64,000 nucleotides of DNA from Manis javanica (Eukaryota > Chordata > Mammalia > Pholidota > Manidae), in the NCBI RefSeq assembly GCF_040802235.1, contig NC_133158.1:163653401-163717400 (forward strand), written 5' to 3'. A model generated the notes under the pieces. It was not told the DNA's origin and searched no databases. It saw only the letters and a program-made list of their open reading frames with translations. The translations under genes were made by a program, and so were the position numbers. This document shows positions 1-14,585 of the stretch, one piece after another. Each line of letters begins with the position of its first letter. Within the stretch, counting starts at the first letter, position 1.

Positions 1-409
1 ATTCAGATGGCTTCCTGCCCTGACTGGGGCCCCAGGGAGGCCCTGCTTTCTAGCAGTTGGCCAGGGAGGCTAACCAGAGGCCAGCAAGGTCACACACGCA
101 CATGAAGACACCCCCACTAGCAGAGGCCACCACAAGTGAGGCCACAGGTGTCTCCACCTGCTGCCCCGCCATACAGCCTTACTGCGCCATGAAAGGGCAG
201 ACTACAGTCCCTCACACCCCCAGCCCCAACCTGACCTGGAGCTGGAGTAGACTGTGTTCAGATAAGGAAAGGAGCCAGAAAGCCTCAAAATCTGCCTGAG
301 ATGTTGATGAAGGTGTTTTCAAAAATGACCTAGAATCCAACTACTTCTCCCCAGCTCCACCGGGCCAAGGGTGCATCTGCGGCTCCCTGGGACCCTGTAA
401 CTGATCTCG

Positions 410-650
410 CAGCTTCTGTTTGTGCCCCCCAGTCTATTCCCCACACAGCAGCCAGAGAAATGCTAATAAAAACTTCACGTCTCCCAGAGCACACACCAAA
501 GCGCTTTGCACGGCCCATGGGCCACCCATCTGCTCTCTGATGCAGGACCTGCCACTCCTCATGGTGCTCTCTGCTCCCGTCTCAGGGCCTTCGTGTGCCC
601 TGCTGCAATGTTGTCCCTCCGCTGCGTGCACAGCTCTCTGGAGCAGATGC
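410..650 (+). repeat. Probable L2 fragment
   Basis: Contains CTCAGGGCCTTCGTGTGCCC-type sequence resembling the L2 segment CTCAGGGCCTTTGCACTTGC. Diverged; the rest of 1-950 shows nothing else recognisable. Confidence 0.35.
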
Positions 651-954
651 GGAAGTGCCCCACGTGCATGTTGCAACCTACCTCTGGGCCCTGCCCCAGA
701 CAAAGATGGGAGCTAGTGAATGAATAATATGGTTTCTTCATCCCCTTGTGAGGCAACCTCACCATCTCCCGTAGCTCCACGGTGGGGCCGAGCCCCCCTT
801 GCCCACAGTACCATTTGCTCCCAGGCTTCCTTTCACAGCTGCTCTGCCAGCTTGCTGAGGTCACCTTCCAGGACACTCCTTGCATTCAGGTCCTCATCTC
901 AGCTCTGCTTCTGGGGAAGCCCAGCCTCAGACACTCCCTCTCTCCCATTTTTTG

Positions 955-1690
955 TTTTGCTTCTGCTTAACAACAAATTCCCATTCCCTCTCTCCCAAGT
1001 ACCTCCCCAGAAACCACCGTTCTACTTTCTGTCTGAATTTGATGACCCTCAGTACCTCATTTAAATGGAATCATTAAGTATTGTCCTGTGTCTGGCTTAT
1101 TTTACTTGGCATAATATCCTCCAAGTTCACCCATGTGTGGCAGGTGTCAGAATGTCCTTCCTTTTCAAGGCTGAATACTACTCCATATGTATATACCACA
1201 TTTGCTTATCTATTCATCTGTTAATGGAGACTTGGATTGCTTGCACCTTTTGGCTATTGTGAATAACGCCTCTGTGAACATGGGTGCACAAAAATCTCTT
1301 CATGTCCCTGCTTTCAGTTATATTGGGTATGTACTTAGAAGTGGAATTGCTAGATCACATGGTAGTTATGTTTTTGATTTTTTGAGTGCCCTCCATACTG
1401 TTTTGCACAGAACTGTACTGTTTTATATTCCCACCAACAGTGCCCAAGGATTCCAATTTCTCTACATTCTCACCAGCATGTATTTTTGGTTTGCATTTTC
1501 CTAACTAATGATGTTTAACATCTTCTCACTTGCTTATTGGCTATTTGTATGTCTTCTTTGCAGAAATACCCTTTTCCTGTTTGCAGTCCTTTGTTCTCGA
1601 ATTGGGTTATTTTGTTGTTGTTGACTTGTAGGCACTCTATATATTCTGGATACTATCTTCTCTCCTTTAAATCTTTGTCCAACTATTACG
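955..1690 (-). mobile_element. Old L1 fragment (antisense to the plus strand)
   Basis: Typical antisense L1M text: ACTTGGCATAATATCCTCCA, GTGAATAACGCCTCTGTGAAC, ATTCCCACCAACAGTGCCCA and so on. Highly diverged, no usable frame. Confidence 0.8.
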
Positions 1691-1829
1691 TTCTCAGGAA
1701 ACCACTAACCCCACGATTTAACGTGTCAGTGCCTCCCCTCTTACACACACACATACACTGCACAGCCCCTTCTCCACTTCAGGTCCCCCCTCAGCCTTTA
1801 TCACTCGTTGCCACACCTGAAGGCTCAGT

Positions 1830-1962
1830 GACTCGCCAGGTTTGTGTGCACTCCATGAGGGCAGTAGTTTGACTGCTTTCTCCACTGCTGTGTTCCCAGG
1901 CCTTGAGCAGAGCCTGGTACACAGTAGGTGCTCAATAAACTCTGAGACTGAAAGGAAGCTGA
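1830..1962 (+). repeat. L2 3' end
   Basis: CTCCATGAGGGCAG ... AGCCTGGTACACAGTAGGTG, CTCAATAAA is the standard L2 3' end. Confidence 0.75.
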
Positions 1963-2140
1963 AATGGAGTCCCGCAAACACACTCACACCCGCTCACATC
2001 TACTCTCTCACGTACACCGCTGACACACTTTATGCATGTTAGCACACATACACTCAATCCTAACATGCTCACGTGCAGGCTCTCCACACCATGCTAACAC
2101 CCTCGGGCAGCCTGTTCCATGCACACCTTCAGAGCTGCTG

Positions 2141-2167
2141 TCACACACACACACACACACACACACC
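2141..2167 (+). repeat. (CA)n microsatellite
   Basis: About 13 uninterrupted CA units, inside a broader diverged CA-rich zone from about 1975. Confidence 0.95.
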
Positions 2168-2684
2168 TCAGGAACAGACACACTCATGCATGTGAGGTCA
2201 TGGAAATACACCCTGATATCCTGGGTCCTACTGGCCCTATGAGACCCACCACTGACTCTGACTTTGATCCACCCCATAGCCCCTATCCCTAGACTCCCCA
2301 GGCTCTCTGTAGGGCTTTGCTCTTTCTCCCCATCAAACCCATGAGGACTGCTTCCTCCAGGAAGCCTCTCTTCACTCCCTCCGCTGAGCTCCAAGGTAAG
2401 GAAGGGGCCCTGGCCCCAGAGCAGGGTGTGGGCAGTGGGGCAGGAGTTTGCCAGAGGCGTGGTATCTCCTCCTGTTGTAGGGATTGCACATTTCTCATCT
2501 GAAGCCCAGGGCTGAGGAACACACTGTTGGACCTAGACGCTGCCCCAGTATGGCCTCTACCTCTGGACTACAGCCCCACCACAGTCAGAGGGCCTCAGCT
2601 TCCCCATCTGAGTCAGGCAAGAGTCTCAGCCTCTTCAGCTCTGACACCCTGGGGACAAAGTTAGCTCTTGCCCTGCTCCCATTC

Positions 2685-2790
2685 CCAGCATGATCTAGGC
2701 AAGGCCATTCTCTGCTCTGGGCCTCAGTTTCCCCAACTGTGACATGCATGGCTCTGGGCCAGTGTCCTGTGATTTCCTGATTGCTGAGGA
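2685..2790 (+). repeat. MIR fragment
   Basis: TCTGGGCCTCAGTTTCCCCA core typical of MIR. The rest of 2170-3080 shows no other clear element. Confidence 0.55.
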
Positions 2791-3084
2791 TGGCTTGAAA
2801 GAGCTCAGAGATTGCTCTCAGATTCCCAGGGGCACTCCTGTAGTAGGGGCTGCAGCACAACTGCTACCTGCAGAAGAGGAACAGGGAAGCCAAGAGCAAG
2901 GGGGGCCTGCGAGGCCCCCTGCAGCCCAGCCCGCCTCCTGCCCAGTGTCCCAGGGGGCAGACTCAGAGGGTCTGGTGCACCAGATGGGGCAGTTTTGATA
3001 GAATGAGCAAGGAGGGAAGATTTCATAATGATTCCACTCATTTTTTTCCAGGGCTTACTATGTGTGGCCCATGGATTTTTCAGA

Positions 3085-3212
3085 TTAATCAAAGGGCCAC
3101 AGAGAGGAAGAAAGGAAGCAGTGAGAAGGGAGGAGGCAGGGAGGGAAAGAGGGAAGAAGCGAGGTAGGGAGGAGGGCAGGAGAGAATAAAGAACCAAAGA
3201 AGGAAAGAAACC
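3085..3212 (+). repeat. Purine-rich (GGAA/GGGA)n tract just beyond the MYL3 polyA site
   Basis: Almost all-purine plus strand for over 100 nt, so the MYL3 template runs into a polypurine/polypyrimidine tract right after its poly(A) signal. Such tracts can pause polymerase. Confidence 0.7.
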
Positions 3213-3448
3213 GTTTATTTCTGAGGCCCACGGGGTGTCGGGGTGGGGACAGAGGGGCCCAGGTCAGTGCGGCCCGAGGCCTGATCGAAGCAGAGGTGGT
3301 GGCCGGGCAGCATGGTCGCCAGGGCTGCACAGAGGGAGCCTGCACAGGACCCTCAGCGCACTGCCCACCTTCCCACTGCTCCGGGCCATGGCATCGGGGT
3401 GGGGAAGGAGCAAGTCAGGCAGCCCCCAGCGTGGCCTCCATGGTCTCC
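3195..3448 (-). other. MYL3: MYL3 non-coding terminal exon (3' UTR)
   Basis: Follows the acceptor GCCCTCAG. The sequence is GC-rich with no long frame and runs to an AATAAA near its end. A separate non-coding last exon is the known MYL3 structure. The cleavage site is estimated from the signal, so the lower boundary is approximate. Confidence 0.8.
3214..3219 (-). promoter_or_regulatory. MYL3: MYL3 polyadenylation signal AATAAA
   Basis: Perfect hexamer on the minus strand (TTTATT on plus), immediately upstream of a long purine-rich tract that marks the end of the gene. Confidence 0.85.
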
Positions 3449-3509
3449 CTGAGGGCAAAGGCAGTCACAGGTTAGAGCAGAGGGGGTGGAGCAAGGTAGC
3501 CTGATGTCA

Positions 3510-8564
<5,055 letters not shown>

Positions 8565-8639
8565 GGGGGCTAGAAGCACAGAGAGGAAGTTGGAGAAAAG
8601 GGAGCAGAGAGCAGCGTAGGTGAGACTCCTGACCCTGGC

Positions 8640-8646
8640 CTTTATC
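8640..8646 (-). promoter_or_regulatory. MYL3: MYL3 TATA-like element GATAAAG
   Basis: AT-rich core in a GC-rich setting about 75 nt upstream of the start codon. It would place the transcription start near 8610-8615 and give a short 5' UTR, as expected for this gene. Inferred from position and sequence only. Confidence 0.55.
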
Positions 8647-8703
8647 CTGCCTGGACACCTCCTGACCCCAGCCCCACCCCTGCAGTACACAATAGGGACA
8701 GGG

Positions 8704-8713
8704 CCATAAAAGG
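8704..8713 (-). promoter_or_regulatory. MYL3: Perfect CArG box in the MYL3 promoter
   Basis: CCTTTTATGG on the minus strand fits the serum response factor consensus CC(A/T)6GG exactly. It lies about 60 nt upstream of the TATA-like element. A second, one-mismatch CArG-like site (GCTATTTTGG read on the plus strand) follows at 8733-8742. Muscle sarcomere genes are commonly driven by such sites, so this fits cardiac and slow-muscle expression. Confidence 0.7.
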
Positions 8714-9049
8714 ATATTGGCTAGGCTCAGGGGCTATTTTGGGGCCTGGGGAGGGCATTGTTCAGGCTCAGGAATGGGTGGGGGAGGGGGAGGGCCCTCC
8801 ATTCCTCCCAATCACCTGCTGGGGAGAAGGAGGGGAAGGCGAGGACAGCCACTGCTCACACACACTGTCACCCAAAAATGCACATGTACCTACACATAGG
8901 GGCCCCACTGCCCAGCAGCAGGTCAGCAAACTGAACAGCTACAGAAGATTGGGCCGAGTGTGCTATGTGATATTTCAGGGACAAAAAAATTGTGATTACC
9001 TAAGGGCACCCCTTAACTTCAATTTCCCATCTGTGCATCAACTTCTCCT

Positions 9050-9195
9050 GTGTCTGTGTCTGTGTGCCTGTGGGGAGAGGAGAGGTCTGTGCAGGTCTGG
9101 GCATTGTCTGTGTGTCCCTCCGTACAGGGCAGTCTGTGTGTGTGTGTGCTATGTCTGTGTCTGTGTGAGGGAGGCCCCTGCCTGGCTCTGTGTGT
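9050..9195 (+). repeat. Direct duplication upstream of MYL3, copy 1
   Basis: Shares blocks GGAGAGGAGAGGTCTG, GTCTGGGCATTGTCTG and GAGGGAGGCCCCTGCCTGGC with a second copy 0.48 kb away, in the same order. This copy has an expanded TG run in the middle. Confidence 0.85.
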
Positions 9196-9529
9196 TGGCT
9201 CTGTGGGTCTAAGTCTGGGTGTTTATATGTGTCTGTCTGTGAGCGTCTGGCCACGGCTCACAGGCAGCTGCAGCCCCAGCCCTGTGTCACAGGGTCTCCA
9301 GGAACACCCTGGGTGGCAGTAGAAAGTGTGCCACTCCCTGAGGGCAGTCACGCAGCCAGTCCAACAGCCGACAGCCTCCACAGCCTCCTACAACAGCACC
9401 TGCCTGCCCCCAAGGCCAGTTTGCCAATCTCACCCTTTCACTTCCTACTGCCCCTTTCCAACAGCCCCATGGTGACCCACTTTCCCCACACACGTCAGGG
9501 CCTGCTTCCCGCCAGACCCCTGCACACAC

Positions 9530-9650
9530 TGTGTCTGTGTGTCTTTGTGGAGAGGAGAGGTCTGCACCGGTCTGGGCATTGTCTGGGTGTCCTTCCATGC
9601 AGGGGCATCTGTGTCTGTGTGAGGGAGGCCCCTGCCTGGCTCTGTGTGCT
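9530..9650 (+). repeat. Direct duplication upstream of MYL3, copy 2
   Basis: Second copy of the segment at 9050, without the TG expansion. No coding potential is convincing in either copy. Confidence 0.85.
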
Positions 9651-11599
9651 GCCCTGCGTGGAGCCCAGCCTCCCCCTGGGTAGGTCCATGCTGAGATCTG
9701 CCCAGCGGCCCTCACCGCTCCTGTCTGGCACATTCCAGGCCCCACTACCCCTCTCCCAGGAAGCTGTCTTGCCTGCTGTCCTACTGCCCCATGCTGCCCT
9801 CTGCCGACCCTTCTGGTGCAGGTCCTGGAAGGGTCCAAATCTCTGAGGGACCCCAGGGGTCTGGGCAAAGTTTACCCTCTGGTGCCCAGCTTGGTATGCC
9901 CACCTGGAGTGCCCGGCCCATAGCAGATGGCAGTGACAGAGCCCAGCCTGGCTGGGCCACCATCTGGGGAGGTGGGGGGAGGTGGGAAGGCTGAGGTGGC
10001 ATGAGCACCTCATGCCAGGCACAGAATCTGACATCTTGCCACCATATTGGGCTCTCTTTCTCGCCAGTGTCTGTGCTGAAGGGTGGGAAAGAGGTGTTCC
10101 TTGTTATTTTTAAGTGTCTGGCGCCTTTGATAGAAACTTCAAAGGCAGTACCCCTCCCCAGGCCCCCATGGGACTTCCCGGGTGTGGAGGGGAGCTGGGC
10201 CCAGCCGGGGGGACCAAGTCAGTGGGGCTTCTCCCTGGGGTGCCCACCCCATCCTCCCGCTCAGCCCAGCTACCTCTTGTCCTGTCCCTCAGCCTCATGG
10301 TGAGGGGACAGCAGGCAAGGGTTGGGGCCGGGCCCTCTTCTAGCTGGAACACAGAACACTCCCCCCCTCATCTGGAGGGCAGAGCACCCCACATCTGGAA
10401 ATCTAGCATCCGGTGGCGGGGGGGGCAAGTTTTTCACTTTTCTTCCAGATGTTTGGCAAGAGTATTGAGAAAGAAAGGGGGAGGGGGAGGGTCCACAGAG
10501 ATGAGCCAGAAATGCCACAGGAGAAGACAGCCAGAGGGGGACACACAGGGAGAGGCCTCAGGCGGCCCCACTGCTCTCTGGACAACTGACTCTGGATGTC
10601 CTGGGGGGACCACCCACAGGCACAGCCAGAGAGACACTACCCAGTCTCCTCTCATTCATCAGGGGGAAACCAAGGCCCAGCACAGAGGACATATGCAGGG
10701 TTACCCCGACTCCCAGCCTCGTTTCTTTCATCCACATGCATTAGCAGCTTGAACCAGGGTAGGTGGGGGACATGGGCCTCCAGAGCCTCCGTTTCTAGGT
10801 CTGTGATATGTGGTGGGTGGGCTCGGGCAGCCAGCCAGGTCTACACAGTGCCACCTTCCTTTGCCTGGTACAGGAGGATCTGGAGTGGTGTCTTGGTCCC
10901 CTTCCTTCGTGTACAGTTCAGATGTGGTCCTGCAGTAGGGACAGAGAGCACAGAGCCATCCTTTACTTCCTCCCCGGGTCTGAGATAGAGGCTGGGGCTG
11001 GGACTGGGCCTTTGACTGTCTGAGCTCTGGCTTCTGGGAGCAACAGTGCCCCAGAGCTCACCCCACAGGACCCCTGTCAACCTATAACTAATGTCCGTTT
11101 ACCAGCAGGAGCCCTGCAGGGAGCAGCAGGAGCAGTCCCAGGGCCAGCCCCCTGCCTGCCAGCAGTATAGGCCTTTGAGCTGGAGACAAGGCCGGGTGGG
11201 TAGGCGGGCAAGCAGATCAGGAGGGGAGGAGGCATTGTGAGAGGGAGGGGTGGGCAGCAGGCAACAAAGACAAGCCACACCAAGGCTCAGCACTCATCTC
11301 TCTCCCAGGTCCTAGACTGAGCTTGGTGCCTTTCAGGCAAGATCCTGGCATGGCCTGGGGGCCTAGAGAGCCTGGAGGCATGGGCGGGGCCTGGATCCTA
11401 TCCCCTTGTTTCCCCCAGCTCCAGCATCTGAGAGGTGGCCACACACTGATGCGGACTCACACTTGCTACGTCCCACAGCACTCCCTACCTCCTTTCCTGC
11501 CCCACCCCCCAGCCAAGGGGAATGCTGGGGAAGAGGTGGGTGCTGACTTCTGAGGGGTGTGTGGATAAAGGCAGGACACCCCTGGCCATACCAGCCTAC
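9651..11599. other. Intergenic, no gene seen
   Basis: Moderately GC-rich, mostly unique sequence upstream of MYL3. Short G-runs near 10418 and C-runs near 10360; open frames on both strands lack family signatures, splice context or codon bias. Confidence 0.6.
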
Positions 11600-11955
11600 T
11601 CCTAGGTTACTTCAAGCCCCTGGCTTTGCACAGGCTGTTTCCTCCCTCTGGAATTCTTAAATGGGACCTCGACCCTGGTTGACCCATTGTCACCACCTGG
11701 TCTCAGTGAGACATCACCTCCTCTGAGAAGCCTCAGACTACCCTGGACCTTCTCCCTCTGCCAGGCTCTTGCTCTGACTCTCCATCCCTGCATACCTTAA
11801 AATGAGCTTGCTTCTTTGCTTTCTTGTTTTTAACACGTATCCCCCAATCCATAAGTGTCAGCTGGCATGGCAGGAATTTTTGTTCTTCCAGAGCTATATA
11901 TACCCAGAGTCCAGAAAGAGCCTGGTACACATGATACACTCAATAAATGTTAGGC
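11600..11955 (+). repeat. L2 element, 3' portion
   Basis: Diagnostic segments include GCACAGGCTGTTTCC, GAGACATCACCTCCTC and the 3' end ACTCAATAAATGTTAG. Ancient LINE2; the younger L1 interrupts it at its end. Confidence 0.75.
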
Positions 11956-13929
11956 GAGAAAACTGTTGCATTCCTATACACTAACGATGAACTAGCAGAA
12001 ACAGAAATCAGGAAAACAGTTCCATTCACAATTACATCAAAAAGAATAAAATACCTAGGAATAAACCTAACCAAGGAAGTGAAAGACCTAGACCCTGAAA
12101 ACTACAACACACTCTTGAGAGAAATTAAAGAGGACACTAATAAATGGAAATACATCCCATGCTCTTGGGTAGGAAGAATTAATATTGTCAAAATGGCCAT
12201 CCTGCCTAAAGCAATCTACAGATTCAATGCAATCCCTATCAAAATACTGACAGCATTCTTCAACAAACTGGAACAAATAGTTCTAAAATTCATATGGAAC
12301 CACAAAAGACTGAATAGCCAAAGCAGTCCTGAGAAGGAAGTATAAACCTGGGGGGATTATGCTCCCCAACTTCAAATTCTACTACAAGGCCACAGTAGTC
12401 AAGACAATTTGGTACTGGCACAAGAACAGAACCACAGACCAGTGGAACAGAATAGAGAGACCAGATATAAACCCACACATATATGGCCAATTAATATATG
12501 ATAAAGGAGCCATGGACATACAATGGGAAAATGACAGCCTCTTCAACAGCTGGTGTTGGAAAAACTGGACAGCTACATGTAAGAGAATGAAACTGGATTA
12601 TTGTCTAACCCCATACACAAAAGTTAACTCGAAATGGATCAAAGACCTGAATATAAGTCATGAAACCATAAAACTCTTAGAAGAAACATAGGCAAAACTC
12701 TCTTGAATATAAACATGAGCAACTTTTTCATGAACATATCTCCCTGGGCAAGGGAAAACAAAAGAAAAAATGAACAAGTGGGACTGTATCAATCTAAAAA
12801 GCTTTTGTACAGCAAAGGACACCATCAGTAGAACAAAAAGACATCCTACAGTGTGGGAAAATATATTCATAAATGACATATCTGATCAGAGGTTGACATA
12901 TAAAATATATAAAGTGCTTACATGCCTCAACAACCAAAAAGCAAATAAGCCAATCAAAAATAGGCAGAGGAGCTGAGCATACACTTCTCCAAAGAAGTAA
13001 TTTGGATGGCCAACAGGCACATGAAAATATGCTCCACATCACTAATTATCAGGGAAATGCAAATTAAAACCACAATGAGATATCACCTCACACCAGTTAG
13101 GACGGCCAACACAGAAAAGAGTAGGAACAACAAATGCTGGCGAGGATGCGGAGAAAGGGGAACCCTCCTACACTGCTGGTGGGAATGTAAATCAGTTCAA
13201 CCATTGTGGAAAGCAGTATGGAGGTTCCTCAAAAAACTAAAAATAGAAATACTATTTGACCCACAAATTCCACTCCTAGGAATTTACCCTAAGAAAACAG
13301 GATTACAGATTCAAAAAGACATATGCACCTCTACATTTATCACAGCACTATTTACAATAGCCAAGAAATGGAAGCAACCTAAGTGTCCATCAGTAGATGA
13401 ATGGATAAAGAAGATGTGGTACATATACACAATGGAATATTATTCAGCCATAAGAAAACAAATCCTACCATTTGCCAACAACATGGACAGAGCTAGAGGG
13501 TATTATGCTCAGTGAAATAAGCCAGGTGGAGAAAGACAAGTATCAAATGATTTCACTCATCTGTGGAGTATAACAATAAAGCAAAACTGAAGGAACAAAA
13601 CAGCAGCAGACTCACAGAACCCAAGAATGGACTAACAGTTACCAAAGGGAAAAGGACTGGTGAGGGTGGGTGGGAAGAGAGGGATAAGGGGATTAACGGG
13701 CATTATGATTAGCACACATAATGTAGGGGGGCCGCACGGGGAAGGCAGTACAGCACAGAGAAGACAAGTGGTGACTCTATAGCATCTTCCTATGATGATG
13801 GACAGTGACTGTAATGGGGTATGTGGTAGGTACTTGATAATAGGGGGAATGTAGTATCCATAATGTTGCTCATGTGAAACCTGAGCATAAGATTGTATAG
13901 CAATGATAGCTTAGTTAAAAAATAAATAA
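11956..13929 (+). mobile_element. 5'-truncated L1 insertion with target-site duplication
   Basis: Begins within the ORF2 reverse-transcriptase region, at the same place the terminal L1 reaches at 63830. It continues through the end of ORF2 (around 13515-13580, with several frame breaks), a GC-rich 3' UTR with a G-run and an A-rich AATAAATAAATAA tail. Flanked by imperfect 13-bp direct repeats, ATAAATGTTAGGC at 11943 and ATAAGTGTTAGAC at 13930. Inserted exactly at the 3' end of an older L2. Confidence 0.92.
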
Positions 13930-14284
13930 ATAAGTGTTAGACAGCAAATATCCAAACACCTCATTTGCCACCTTTCACAGTGGGACTGGGACTCTTGCAA
14001 ACTCCATCAGTGGAGTGGGGTGAAGGGTGATTGGGGAGTTGGGGTGGGGTTGCTGACTGACTGACAAGAATTCTGGTGACTGCAGGTGGAACCCTGGGAC
14101 AGCAATGCAGCCTGCCACTGCCCCTAAGCCCACCTGCTGCCACCTCAACTCAGGCCTGCTTCCCATCCAGGCCCATGCATTGGCCAAGACTCCTCTCAAC
14201 AGCCTGGAGAGAGAGGGTGACCCCAAGGGACAGGCTGTGACTCGACCATGATGACTAGCCAGCAGGTGGCGCAGAAGGGACAGG

Positions 14285-14585
14285 AAGCAGCCTTAGACTC
14301 CTGAACCCAAACTCCAGGGGGCCAAGCCCAGACCCCAGACTCCAGACCTGGAACCTAGAACCCCAACCCAGACCCCAGACGCAGACTCAGGATCTGAACC
14401 CCAAACTTAGAACCTGGAACCCAGTGCCCAGGAGCAGACCCCACTCTGGGGACACAGACTCCAAAACCCAAGAGGCCAAAATCAGACCTTAGTTCTAGAC
14501 CCTGATTTTAGACCCCAGGACCCAGGACTCTAGACCCAGAGTCTAGGCCTGTGAACCCAAACGTGTACCCCAGACCCAGGCCCCA
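14285..14585 (+). repeat. Degenerate minisatellite of AGACCCCAGACTC-like units
   Basis: About 300 nt composed of irregular 11-16-nt units alternating AGACCCCAGACTC, GAACCTAGAACCC and close variants. Unit boundaries drift, as in an old tandem array. Confidence 0.75.

Noticed and set aside
8565-8690. In-frame upstream ATG extending MYL3 by 42 codons
   Set aside because: It falls upstream of the TATA-like box; the downstream ATG gives the family's conserved N-terminus.
13006-13515. 169-codon frame as a possible independent gene
   Set aside because: It is the C-terminal part of L1 ORF2 in a 5'-truncated element.
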